Source: Blasia pusilla (lineage: Eukaryota; Marchantiophyta; Marchantiopsida; Blasiales). From it: a DNA stretch of 64,000 nt. The notes below the pieces were generated by a model. That model saw only the letters and a list, made by a program, of their open reading frames with translations. It ran no database searches and was not told the origin of the DNA. This document shows, in pieces, positions 25,501-37,188 of this stretch. The DNA is taken from assembly GCA_050084515.1 (NCBI GenBank), contig CM114271.1, forward strand, positions 4,340,001 to 4,404,000, read 5' to 3'. How positions within the stretch are numbered: position 1 is the stretch's first letter; each line of letters begins with the position of its first letter. The position numbers were made by a program, and so were the translations under genes.

Positions 25501-28500
25501 GAGAAACTAAAATAGTTCATGTTATTTCTGTCATGTTGCAGGCTTCTTTGTGGATATTGAATTGACCCATGTGGATGACACCACTCCCACCCTGTCTAAG
25601 GAGGATGTAAGGCGGAAGTTGGCAGTTGTATCTACAGAAGAAACAGTAATCCAACCTGTGGCAGCAAAGGATGGTTCAGAACAAGCTGCAGTGTTGGATG
25701 ATACAGAGCACCTGATGCTGAAACTCAAGTTTCTACCTTACAAGGTCATTACACAAACCCCAAATTAGTTGCGGAGTCTCTCAACAGAACAATAGTGTAG
25801 CTCGTCATGTTCTGCAAATGTCATAACCATTTATATTCTTATATGTACAGCATGGTTACCCTATCACATGTTCGGGTGAAAAGAGACACCAGCAAAAGTA
25901 TCTCCTTGTACAAAATCAAAACTAGCGTCATCTAATCCATCTATGATTTCAGCGCGTACACAATCAGCAAATCAGTCTCTAGCTCACTTGTCTAATCAGA
26001 CCACTATCATGAAGTGACTCTCCTTATTATCTCTCAGATTCTAAGGAGGATTCTACATAGTCACACCCTGCACTCACAACACAGATCCTCAGATGTCTCC
26101 AAAGATCACACATCGCTCCCATCACTAAGCACAAACAATTTTCGTCAGCTCTCTGGACAAAACTTCCTTTGAGCAAACACAGAACTCAGTGTCGGTCTCC
26201 TCTTCCTTCCTCTCAGATCACTCTGCAGTAGGGCCAGTGCGGCATGACACACCAAGAGCCTCAGGAGTCCTCACCAAAAGCTTTGCATGCTATATAATTA
26301 TCTTCCAACTCTAAGCAAAGATAATCTATACATGAGAGAGTTTTTCTGACATTTAGGTCTTCTTGAACAGATTCAGACCGTAAGTACATGATGGTGGCTA
26401 ACCCTAATTTGAGATTGCGCCAAAAAAGATATAAGAGCTCTGCGTTGTGTCCAACTAAATAAGTTAGTATCCAACTAACGAGTGTTAGGGCATGACTAAA
26501 CTAGATAAAACAGTTTTCAACATGTGCAATTGCCTTGCAAAACCCTCTTATTGTAGATCATCCATGAGGTGTGCTCCCACAGAAATACTCGCACACTTAA
26601 GGTCTTGAAGAAGAGATTGTTTGAATGCATGCCGATAATGTGTTTCGGATCAATTTTCAGTTGCGCACATTTCTCATTCGAAATGGTCTGGCACCCCTAC
26701 TCAACAAAGGAGTGGCCGAGTACAAGACTTACTATATGAGGTGAGACTTAATTTCCACAGAATCAGATATTCTGATGTAATTTTCTGTGAAGCTTCCTTC
26801 GTTTCAAACCTACATGACTGCCCCATAGGTTTCTTCCAGAACCCCTCTCAAGGAGAAAGGATGGGCCTCATGGCAAGGGAAACAAACTAGGTAGAGATCC
26901 CACTTCTTGTATTTTTTTGCAATATTGTGTGTTGATTAGGAGTTTAGATAGAGATTTGTTTTCTCAGCTATCTAACAAATTGGATTCAGCAGTCACGCCC
27001 AGTTTTCCTCTGAGATTTATTCCTTGTCCTTATGTGCGATGATCCACGACTCTAAACAGACAAATGAAGAACTGGGGTACATCTGCCCCAAAACAGAAAG
27101 AGCTTATACAACTTCTGGATGAATGGTAACTCTCTATGATAACTTTATCATGAAGGCGGGTGTCTTATCTCCTAGAATTTTACATTAGAAGTTTTAGAGA
27201 GAATGTGAGCTTATCGAGCTTTCAAACTGAAGTCACTTAGTATGAAATTATGATTTAGTACTCTATTGTGCTTTTGGTGCTCCATTTGCTGACATCCGAG
27301 ATCATTTAGTCATTGTTTTTGTGACTTCGTTGACATAAATTGCCTCTGATTCATGAATTGTGGAACATTTCCTTTGACTGATGGGAATAAAGAAAGTAGA
27401 CAATGAAATTGCTGCATGAATAGAGTTGTGTTTGTCCCTCCGTTTCTGTAACAGGTTTTTGTGAAGTAAATTTTTTTTTTCTGTGATTTGTGGCTATATT
27501 TGTTCTACAACAGGGCAGTGTATGCCACAAAGCATATCAAGGATAAGAAGCTTCACAATAGCTACTTGTCGGTAGCCGAACCATTTCTAGAGAAGTATGC
27601 GCAACGAAGTCCCAAGAACCAGAGGTTGATTGGGGCAGCTGGCTCTGCGGTGAATGTTGAGCAGTTCTTAGCTGAAACGAGTGGGGAGAGAAGTGAGGAG
27701 GAGGATGACTCCACTCCTGTAGAAGACGAAACCCCCAGTACTTCAACATCTGATGCTACTTCTGCCAAAAAGGCCAAAGGGATGTTGATTTTCTTTCCTG
27801 GTATGTGAATGTTCTTCATTTATATGTTACTCATCAGGCCTGGAGCCAAAATGAGAATTTAGGTCTGGCTGCGTAGATGGAGGCTGACCTAAAACGGACC
27901 CGAAGATATTTCCAAAAATAGAGCTGATAAACTTATTCCTCTAAAATAGCTATCCCTAAACTTAGAAGAGACTTTAGGCATAATTATCTATATTTCTACC
28001 TACTGTACTAGATCAGATCAGGGGCAACTACTGTCCGTCATTGCTCCTAGCTAACTTCTTTACACAATACAATCCATATGTCTTTTGTTTGGAATGTACT
28101 GCTTTCTCAACAATAACATGTTCACGTTTTCACAAGCCTACTCCTAAGAAGTACTATTGTGGAGCTGCAGGAATTCCTGGTTGTGCAAAATCAGCTCTCT
28201 GTGCAGAGATTAGAAAGGTGACCGACCTTGGTCAGCAGCATCATCTGATGGGAGATCTCACTAAAGGTATGTAACAGCTTTTAGGTTTGTGTGAGTGCAC
28301 ACCAGGAAGTTAAAAATAAATTCTCAGGTTATTTGAGGAAGGCAATTGGAATGCTATCATATGATGACTAGTGCTGAAACTATCTAGAGTTGAGCTGAGG
28401 AGCAGTAGTATACTGCCGGTATTTTGTGTAAAAGTGTCTAATTTTCTGTTGCTATCCCCAGACTATGTACTAGTCTAGATCCCTGCAAGGGACAAATTAG

Positions 28501-31500
28501 GTCCAAGACAAGAGGGTAAAAGCCCCTAGGCTATGATGTGTATACAGTGGAAGGAAACCACTAGCCTAGTGACTCCAGGTAAGTGGGAGGACGAGTCACA
28601 AGCCTGTGACTCATCCTTATGAGTTACATAATGATCATTAGGGCTGCTGAAAGTAGCCTTATAGTGACTGCTGTAACTTTAAGAGACAGTAGTCCACCAT
28701 AAGACACAACAGGTTACTTGGGTGATGGTTACGGCAGTTACCTTGAGCCATTTAGCTGGTAAAATTTAAACTTAAATGCTTGGAAGAGGAGGAAATCCTC
28801 TTTCCCACCAGTTAAATTTAATTTTGAATTGGAAAAAATCGATATTTATAATAATCAAATAAATATTATATGTGTTCTGCCAGAAGGGTTCTTTGAGCTA
28901 CCTATTCTTAACAGACTTAGTAAGCCTAAAACTTTATGTAACACATGTATTCATCCACTATTCTCACTTATGGAGTATTCGACAAATACTTATGCCGAGC
29001 ATTCGGCTCAAAGATGCGGAGGTTGGAAAAAGCTGGATTGATCGATGTAGAAGAATTTGGTTGATCATGAACACATATCCTTGCTCATCTTTTGAGGGGG
29101 GACATGTTGGTGCCTGTGGGGGTTGGGAAGAAATTGAACTGTGGCTTTGGTTTCATATTAAGTATAGAGAGAGAAGTTGAGGAGCAGTAACTCAAGGTAA
29201 GTGTGAGGGTCACGAAGCATCTTTTAGTGCTGCATCCTTTCGCAGCACCAAAAGATGTGTAAGGTGCAAAATGGTTATTAGTTCCTCAGTAGACTTAGTA
29301 AGCCATACAACGCATTTAATATTCGTGTATCTATCTAGCACCTAGGTGGCGTTGTTTTTGGCAGTTGACATGTATGACAGATGGATTGAGAAATGGATGT
29401 AACGTGTTAATAGACCATCCACTTTTTATACTACAGTCTAGCATGTTGAGTTTCAGCTGATGCTATTTCTGTACTCCAATAGAGTTAATTCCACCAGTGG
29501 AAATAAATTGTGGAACATCGGGTTGGTCTGTCCCCTATGTTTTGCTTATCCAGGCTCATGTCATTGCAGGAAGATACTGGCAAATACTAGCCGAACAACG
29601 CAAGAAAAAGCCACTGGCAATAACTTTGGCGGACAAAAATGCTCCCAATGAGGAAGTGTGGAAGCAGGTAAATGAAGGCGTATTGGTAGTCTGGGTTGTG
29701 TGAAGGCTCCATAATCATAAATTGTCCATCAGCTTGCAACTTTTTTAGAGTGGGTCTTAAGGTCCAACTCTTTCAGTAACATGTTTCTTCAGCATTCCAG
29801 TTCTGTTATTTTATTACTCGAGAAAAGATAAGCAAAGTATAAACCAAGTGCAGCTCAACCTTTCATGTTTTTCACACTTGCAGAACTGGCGTGTATACCT
29901 GTGGAGTCTATACAATTCCTCTTTTAAAGATTTTAGGAACCAATCTCTAAGGTCATAAGAGTTCAGAATTCGTGTTGTTATACTGGTTCTATTTATCTCT
30001 GAAGTTGTTCTGAGTTTTGAACATTTGCATATCGTGTTGTGTCACCTATCTTGCAGATAGAGAATATTTGTGAAAGCACTCATTCAATAGGTGTTCCAAT
30101 TGTTTCCGACTCACCAGGTTTCTATTGTTCTGTCCAACCTTCCCACTCTATTTATTTTATTCCCTTGGTGAAGTACTGTTGTTGATTTCAGCTTTATATT
30201 TGTGCCACAAATTGAGTCATGTCTATATATCTGGTTTTGAATGTCTCAGTGACAGAAACGGAGTAGTAGAAACTGCAATGTGAATGGGAACTATCAAAGA
30301 ATAATCCCATATTGACAGAGTTTCTGCCCTGATTCATTCAGGCACTGAATCCAATCCGTACTCTCTCGATGCATTGGCAATCTTTATCTACCGGGTCCTC
30401 CAAAGAGTTGAACACCCTGTAAAGTATTCTGAACTAACCCGATATTTGGTGATTTACTGAAATCGCTTGGGTAGAAATAGCAATTTCAAGCATAGAAATT
30501 GAGGAGCATTTGCAGCAATGAAGAGTGAGATCAGCTCTTTAAAGTTGAAGTGATCACTTCTACTTGGTTTGCAACATGACATGCCCCCATAAATTTTCTA
30601 ATTGCTAGTGAAATAATTTTACATTGGCCGGAATAAGTTGATAATCCTGACATTAGGGTAGGTATTTAATATCAGAAATTGATCTTACCTCTTGGATTTA
30701 ATGCGCTATCAGCCAAACATTGTCATGCTTACAAACATTGGAATTGCAAATTGTGCAGGGTAAACTGGATAAAAACACACCGAATCCAGGCGCAATTTTG
30801 CTTATGTTCTACAACTTGTACAAGGGCAAGGTAAGTCGATATGGTGGCTGAAGTGTAGCTCTATAAGCCCAAGGAACTACTGAGAAACTGTAATTGAGCC
30901 CAATTCAGTACTGTGCAAATGATGGACTGATGTTGGTGTAAAGAAGTCAGGGTTAATGATGTTGCAATTTAGGCAATTAAAAAGATGCTTCAGAAACCCT
31001 AAACTACAGAAATTTTGTACTGATGCGTGCAGTTTGTGCTATAGATCTTTTCTATACCATACACAGTCATCCCTCCCTTCTACTGCTGCAATGAATTAGC
31101 CAAAAATATATACTCTGCAAAATATTTTCTGTTGAGTTCTTCTGTCTTTCATGAGCAAAACTATCTATTATCTATTACAACTTAGCCTATGTTGTCGCAG
31201 GATCGGAAAGAGTTCGAAGATGAATTAAAAGAACGGTTTGGACATCTGGTGAAGATGCCACTTCTTAAAGCAGACAGGTTAGGCATGCTCCTTATTTTAT
31301 TCATGTACCTCATTACTTGAAAGTAATGTGTAGTACTGATCTTGATGTGCATTGCAGAGAACTATTACCACCACCCATTTTGGAGGTTCTTGAACAAGGA
31401 CTTGATCTATATAAACGGCACACTGCAAAGCATGGAAGGCAAGATGGTCACTTGTGCAAGATACTGTGTTGAATAACTTTTCAGATATACATGAAAGGAA

Positions 31501-32916
31501 TCGTCTAGCTGAATAGGAGTTTCATTGAACACGGCCTTTCTGTTGTATATGTCATGTAATTGTGACATTGAAACTGTATATCACCCTTGCAGGTTGGAGA
31601 CTGTAAAGGGCAGTTTCAAAGATGCTTGGGTTGCCTGGGAATCTCACCTGAGGAAGACCTTATTTGCACACTCCGACTATTTGGACTCCATACAGGTTTC
31701 CAAACAAGTTTTTGACAAATGTTCCATCATGAAGTTTAGTAATCTTATGTTAGCTTAGCCTTGAAATATCACAATGTCTCCCAGGAATTGGTCATGTTGG
31801 TACAGGTCCTCAAGGGTAGTAGCTTCAGAGCTTTCCGGAAGAACTCACACTAACTGGTCAGTAGTGTGTACGTAAGAGATGGTCTTACTCATGATGTGGT
31901 TTTTATATGCAGATTCCTCTCCAGGACTCCGTGAAATCAGTTATGGAGCAAATCCGAGCAATATATAGCTCAGGCTACACTATGCATGTTCCTAAGGCCT
32001 CTGAGGAGCGGTCTTTCCGTACTTTCACCTTTGCTGCTGTGAAGTTACCCCAAGATGAAGTCAGTAAGGCACTGGAAACAGTAAGTTCATGCGGAGCTCC
32101 TTATTATGTGATTGACAGTAAGTTTGTACGAATTTAGTACTATACAATCGAAGGTCAGAGATATCTCCAAAGGGTCCACATATCTTCAATCCTTATCTCG
32201 TGAAAATATTGCATATTAATATATCTTCTCTTCTCTTTGAAAAAGATTTTCGGTTGGAAAACCTGGAGTTGATGTTCTAGGTGTACATGATGGAAAGACG
32301 GATAATCATAGATGCTAAGCTAGTGAACCTCAAGTAGACATCTGTTTTGAGAGGAAGCTGAAGAGTGGGTGTCGTATACTTACGTCAGAATTGGACGAAT
32401 GTTGATAGATTGCAGCACAACATCCTGAGGTTCAAACCTATCTCACTGGAAAGAACTGGAAGGAAAGTTTAGGCAAGCCTCATGTCACCCTTGCACACAA
32501 GCATGCACATGGGGTGGCAGCAGTAGCAGCCTATGGATCACTTCGAGCATCTCCAGCCCCTGTGCAATTCACAGCATTTGTATATTCAGAGAAACTGTGT
32601 GCCTTAGAAGTGCTGTTAAATGTTGGGGAAGAGCAGATCATCAAATCCCTGAATTCCTGGCCTCATGTTACGGTAATGCTGTACTTTACTGTTCCACATT
32701 TTTCTATTTGAGTATGTTTTCGTTTTGAGACATCAGTATGACATCCATCGCAAGTCTGTCAACATGAATGCTTGTTTCTCTCCTCAGGTCTGGACGGGCC
32801 AAGGGATGAAGCCAAAAGATGCGAACGCACTACCTGCTCTTGTTGATAAGGGCCAAGCACAACGAATTGTCTTCTCAAAACCGTTGAGCATCACAGGAAC
32901 TGTAGATTTCTTATAA
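13551..32916 (+). CDS. RNL: Plant tRNA ligase (RNA ligase / 5'-polynucleotide kinase / 2',3'-cyclic phosphodiesterase)
   Basis: Trifunctional enzyme that seals tRNA exons after intron excision; in plants this family also joins the bZIP60 mRNA in the unfolded protein response. Exons: 13551-13721, 14024-14125, 14405-14455, 14662-14747, 15262-15361, 20439-20517, 20923-21043, 21330-21436, 21689-21817, 21948-22012, 22308-22475, 23303-23469, 25222-25253, 25542-25744, 26661-26740, 27060-27125, 27514-27800, 28171-28266, 29570-29667, 30057-30117, 30342-30418, 30759-30830, 31201-31277, 31358-31438, 31593-31695, 31913-32080, 32409-32672, 32788-32916. The sum is 3,240 nt in one frame, close to the roughly 1,100 residues usual for the family. 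Counting from 13551: the adenylation motif KHSG starts at residue 112, the kinase P-loop GIPGCAKSA near 672-680, and the two HVT motifs of the 2H phosphodiesterase at 974-976 and 1035-1037. All key residues are present, so it looks functional. The N-terminus is incomplete. The intron after 31438 has a GC donor. Confidence 0.93.
15600..16070 (+). mobile_element. LTR end and primer-binding site in tRNA ligase intron
   Basis: At 16045-16065 an LTR-like end (CCCAACA) is followed at once by TGCTATCAGAGTTGG, one or two changes away from the TGGTATCAGAGC primer-binding site that copia-type elements use with initiator tRNA-Met. This suggests the 5' LTR of a copia element ends at 16050. The left border is not resolved. 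It lies in the 5.1-kb intron between 15361 and 20439. Confidence 0.5.
16817..17462 (+). repeat. Copia-type LTR (family B) in tRNA ligase intron, copy 1
   Basis: About 646 bp that recurs in direct orientation at 25891-26522 in another intron of the same gene. Both contain AGTATCTCCTTGT near the start, CACCAAGAGCCTCAGGAGTC in the middle, a GATATAAGAGCTCT promoter-like TATA segment near the end, and finish with CAGTTTTCAACA. The copies are clearly diverged, so they are old. The true left end may lie a little further left. Confidence 0.7.
18530..20010 (+). pseudogene. Ty1/copia pol remnant (reverse transcriptase and RNase H) in intron
   Basis: At 18540-18770, across frameshifts, a copia reverse transcriptase block is visible: YKARLAAKGYSRGYGIDY, then a SIGTILALSSQFDL-like stretch, then VFLNGGPNQEVYMELPE. 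At 19650-19960 there is an RNase H block with SISWNSK, EVVWLTKVLNDVNF and a DNR-type residue set. Many stops and shifts make it non-functional. Order and strand fit one copia element inserted in sense orientation. Neither gag nor integrase was identified. Confidence 0.75.
20613..20814 (+). repeat. Foldback repeat in tRNA ligase intron
   Basis: A 31-nt arm at 20613-20643 is matched perfectly in inverse by 20714-20744, with a 70-nt loop. Part of the first arm recurs directly at about 20788-20814. Smaller palindromes sit inside: ATGCAGG/CCTGCAT (20741-20759) and ACTGTTTAA/TTAAACAGT (20775-20797). It lies 96 nt after the exon ending at 20517. It could be a foldback transposon or MITE scar, or a small-RNA hairpin. 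The sequence shows only the structure. Confidence 0.8.
23870..24444 (+). repeat. Putative solo LTR (family C) in tRNA ligase intron
   Basis: The stretch starts TGTTGAGAAAG and ends CTTTCTCAACA, an 11-bp perfect terminal inverted repeat of the TG...CA form expected of an LTR, about 575 bp apart. The 3' part (24188-24444) recurs at 27866-28112. Flanking five-base words do not form a clear target-site duplication, and no primer-binding site follows, so a solo LTR is the simplest reading. Confidence 0.6.
24540..24760 (+). pseudogene. LINE-like C-terminal fragment in intron
   Basis: The plus frame encodes LATFRCGPTDLELDRGKF followed by a Cys/His-type segment containing GILHDEQHFLFM. This resembles the zinc-finger-like tail after the reverse transcriptase of some non-LTR retrotransposons, which typically ends with an EHFLFxC motif. 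Only the tail is present. Similarity is by eye and modest. Confidence 0.4.
25891..26522 (+). repeat. Copia-type LTR (family B) in tRNA ligase intron, copy 2
   Basis: Direct repeat of 16817-17462, in the intron between exons ending at 25744 and starting at 26661. Landmarks appear in the same order and it ends at the same CAGTTTTCAACA. It has a deletion relative to copy 1 around 26160-26190. No element coding sequence follows it. Confidence 0.7.
27866..28112 (+). repeat. Family C LTR 3' fragment in tRNA ligase intron
   Basis: Matches the last 250 bp of 23870-24444 including the ACTTATTCCTCTAAAATAGC block and the terminal GCTTTCTCAACA. It ends 58 nt before the kinase P-loop exon that starts at 28171, so this LTR end forms part of the functional 3' region of that intron. 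Confidence 0.65.
29218..29256 (+). repeat. Short intronic hairpin
   Basis: CATCTTTTAGTGCTGC pairs with GCAGCACCAAAAGATG across an 8-nt loop, a 16-bp stem with one mismatch. It sits in the intron between 28266 and 29570, within repeat-like sequence. Possible MITE remnant; no function can be assigned. Confidence 0.5.
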
Positions 32917-35327
32917 CCTTGCACTTATGATATGTATAGCAGGGCTAAACCAGTCGACAAGTGGGTCAGAAATGACACGACAGCAAAAGTTAGAAACTGG
33001 GAGGGATTCCATGTGTACTCGATAACGTTTGGGGTTCGATTTTTCACAATTGACTTATTGAAGCAGGATCAGCCGCACATCAGTTTGTGTTGCTGCCCTG
33101 TCTGCTGGACAACGCAACATCCCTCATACATGAATCTGCGTTGTTTTGGAGTACTTACACAACATTCACAGATGTGAACACATACATCAAGGATAGCCGT
33201 AAAGTGGATGCAGGACTGCACGACACACAACAGCCCAGATTAGGCTTTTTTAGGTAAGGACTTCCAGGTGTTTGAAACCCCTGAAACTTGTTGTAGGTTG
33301 TTCAGATGAGCAGATTTGATTTCAACCCTTCTCTAACTCGATAGATTCCTGCCCATTCGTATTTTTCATGCTCAAGTGCTCATGCTCGGAATTTGTGTTT
33401 GATCTTCCTCTTGTTTAATAGACCATGAAGGATTGTTATGTATCGTGTTGTGCAGACTGAAGTTTGACTTAGTGATCATTCTCTTGGGAATCTGGTCCAG
33501 AGAGTGTAGGATTTTGGAGCAGCTTTTAGTCTCCCAAGTAACAGGTTTTGTTCTTACATTCCTTTGAAATCTCATCATTTTGCAGATGAGAAGGCACAAT
33601 ATATTTTCGAGCAATGGAAGCTCTGTGACCGAACAGTGTTGAAGCTATAAGGCTTTAGATGAGAGGAGTATCTACATACTTCCAGTCATTCTTTGAATAA
33701 GTAACAATTCTGCAGTCCACACCTTTTCTAAGAGATGCGCTCTTCACTTGTTCCTAAGATGTATCTTATTCGCATTACATTTGGGTGCTGTTTGAGTATT
33801 GCACAGGCTTGAGCCGTGCCTAGCACAATGAATGTGTATGAATAATGACGGCAGAACTTTTCAACCTGTAGCCAATCTATTTTGTGTTCAGTTGTCGGGG
33901 TGAAAAGCTCGACTTGTTGGTAACTGTTGTAATACAGAATGAAAGTTTACTATATATAAGCGTCCATATCTCCACCTTGACCCCTTCTCCACTCGTGTAG
34001 TGCACGAAAGAAACATGCGTCACCGTACACATCTTCAGAGAGCAACAGAATCTCAACCTCTGGTAACGACCTGGAGACCGGACCTGCTTTCAGTGGAAAT
34101 GAAAAACAAGCCAGGGAAGCTCGGAAATCCCTTACCAACAGAAACTGCGTGAGTCAATTCTGTCTCCCACGGATACCTCACGGACTGTTGCAGATCAATA
34201 GTACTTAATACCCAATCTCGAGACACCTTGTGAAAGAGTGGACGAAGTCCTCGGTCTAACTGCTTCCATTGGACACAGTTTGTTGATCTGGATAGGAAAC
34301 CTTTGTTTCCTGATCAAGACCACTGTCGTTGACCATGACATGCGCTACATAATGTATGGAGTTGGACAAATCTTACACTTCTTCTCCCAATTTAACCCAG
34401 ACCACAATTATGTTAAGAACAGTCCTTGAATTTTCGAATATGCTCAGCCAAGAATACAACGTAGCGGTTTGCTGTCACTGGCGTGAAAGCAAACAATTCA
34501 GGATATGAAACTTTATCAATTCGATTGGAATCGTCTTCACCAATTTTTGATGGTATCACCACCAGTGCAGAATATTCTCTCTGCAATCTTCACATTCAGA
34601 TAACCGGAGAATACCACCCTTTCTACTGTAGTATAATGTGTAATTAGGGTTTAAGTGTGCTCGCCATTTGGGAATGTGTCCCGAGATGACAGATTTGGGA
34701 ATGTGTCCCGAGATGACAGACAACAGAATGTCACTTTGGAGCCACATCACAACTACAACTTATACACATCTGGCTACTTAGATCTTGCAATTGTATGCTT
34801 TGTAACTCACATAATGCCATTTTCATGAGAATTCCCTAACACGGTACACAACAGGGAATCTGATTAGCTAAGAGGACAGACTGATATGTGTGCAAGGAAG
34901 CATTAGAGACAAATCGATTTCAAAAAAATTTAATAAAAGGAAAAAGAATTAATGCTGTTACACCTTTGAGGTCTTTTGAGAATGGATTGCATGTCATGTG
35001 GACAATTCATTCATCACAGAAGTTGAATTTTCAAGGATATGCTCTTTTCTTATCAGCTAACTTCCGCAAGGATTCACAGCGTATAACTACCAATCCCTTA
35101 GCCTCAATCCCCTACATTGGGCAAGTGTGATAAAAATTGTTCACAGTGGTGACTCTGCGCATAGTTTCACCTTGGTGCCCATGCCCTTTTCGAGGGATTC
35201 TTCATTAGTGGAGAGAAGGCTTGCACCTGCTCACGAAGCATTACAAAGCCCAATTTCTGCAAACCACAGCACAACCAACATAAAATGCTCAATAAACCTT
35301 GAAGCAACCCCCTCAGTTTAATATATT
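32917..35327. other. Intergenic region between convergent tRNA ligase and COPZ
   Basis: It should contain the tRNA ligase 3' UTR and terminator and, on the other strand, the COPZ 3' end. Open frames here (32932-33177, 33950-34138 minus, 34888-35130) lack domains. A short direct repeat, TTTGGGAATGTGTCCCGAGA, occurs twice in tandem near 34667-34718. A missing last COPZ coding exon could lie here. Confidence 0.4.
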
Positions 35328-37188
35328 CTAGGTCAGAAAGTGAAAGGCAATGGCAAACATTAATTGACCACCACACATCTCATTGAATATCATAACTGTA
35401 CATGCTCTAGGATTTCCTACGAAAAACAACCTTGCCAAATGCTCTTTTGCAGTTGCCAACGCTTGCGAGATGGTCTGCAGTTCCAGCAGATACGAATATC
35501 AGTAGAAATAAAGGCGTCAAATCAAGATCTCATCAAAGCAGGGACAGCACCTTGGCTTACAAAATACAAAACTGCTTTGTGAATAGCCAGTAATGAAACT
35601 TGCTCTAAATTCATAGTGGTACCACACTACACTCAATCATTCTTACGAGGCCTGATTGCAAAAGATTCTCATTACAATTTCATAGATGGTCACAATGCTA
35701 ATTTCAGGCCAGAGCACTTGTCCAATGGTTCATTTTCAGAGTAGAGAGGCTAGACTGCCAGTTCTCATGGATCTCTCTACTTAGTGGACCCAACTTTGGG
35801 CCCCAAGTTCTTGAAATGGGAGAGCACTTCCAAGCTAGAATAGCCTTCATCTAGTTGATTCTCGTAATGCCAAGAAGCTTGACTTGGAAAGGTTATACAG
35901 AGATAACCCCGAAACAACAACTTACAAAGGTCTGGGCAGAGGCCCGCACACAATCTAAACTAAGCACGAAATTCAGCTTCCCATCTATGCACAGAGCTTC
36001 TCAGGACCTGATGCTGTGTCTCTCAACTTGTAGAACGCCCAACCCCAGCTGAATAATCTAAAATAGCTTTACTCACTCAAAGGTAAGAGCAACCACACCT
36101 ACTTGGATGGTGAAAGTTAAGGAATTCACAAACTTCAGAAGCACAGCCTCTCAATATCATAACTGCTCGCAAGTGCAGACAGGTACGACTATGATCCTTA
36201 TGAGCTCCTGTCTGGGCAAAGAACCCTCTGGCAGTCCATACTCAGGTTAGGAGCACCCTTAAGACATCTGAGTTGGTATTGATAATCCTGCTGGTGGAGA
36301 TCACAAGTCGGGGGCAAGGACTACACATCTCAAATTGTTCAAAGACTCTGATAGAAAATGTAAACCTGCTCAGAGAGTGGTACATCTGCCTCTGCACCAC
36401 GCATAGCCACTCTTCCAGCGATCACATTGGCATCACACTCTAAAATAATTCTGCAAGTAATCACAGTGGAGGAATTATACTTGATTAGCATGAAGTAAAT
36501 GCAGCTCCCTTGGCATTGTAATCTTCACAAAACTAACTGAAACTGGTGAGGAAGTAGTACATACCCTCCATCGACGATCTCGTCCAAGCAGAGGAGAACA
36601 AGATCCAAGTTCTCCAGCACCGTCTTCTTCTCCACATTGCTCCTGCATGCGGGAAAGGTTTAGTGTCGACACCAGGATATGTTTCATGATACGCTGAGTC
36701 ACTGGCCTTCAACTATTCCTCATATAATAGCCCTGCCATTCATGCTTCAAGAAATCTACAAACCTGAGGAGTAGGGACACTGCGTCAAAAAAGCCTTGTA
36801 ATACAGTGGCCAAGATGAGTTCGTTTTCATCATCACCTCCCGTCACGTAAAAGTGCAGATCCGAAATAAACTTGTACACAACAACGAATCCATCGAACAT
36901 TCCTATCTCCGCTGCAGCATCAAGGTACAATACATCAATTTCAAAGCCTGGCAAGAACGAACGAAATTCGGAGGCGAACACGACACATTGCTTCTCAGTA
37001 TGTCTTAATGCTACTGCGTTTCTCTTACCTTCCGATCGCGCGCTTATGCGTTGCGTCTTCGTAAAGATTGATTTCTCGAAAGCCAACTTTCCGGCAAGAT
37101 TTGGCCAATCATCAGAGTAGTATTTCAAAGCTACGCGCTTTCCTTCGGCATCTAGTAGTAGAATGTTCTTGATCAATGGGGCCGACAC
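35328..37188 (-). CDS. COPZ: Coatomer subunit zeta (zeta-COP), ends incomplete
   Basis: Small longin-fold subunit of the COPI coat, acting in Golgi-to-ER and intra-Golgi vesicle traffic. Minus-strand exons: 37188-37029, 36911-36764, 36642-36565, 36450-36366, 35474-35431 or beyond. Visible blocks in order: [94 protein letters not shown] and [15 protein letters not shown]. These cover nearly the whole of a protein usually about 175-180 residues. The first exon found starts at an acceptor with no ATG, so the start codon is on an upstream exon I could not find. At the 3' end the frame either reads on to a stop at 35328-35330 or splices after 35431 to an unseen exon giving the usual SLL-type end. 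The 117-nt first intron is in frame and stop-free. Confidence 0.88.
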
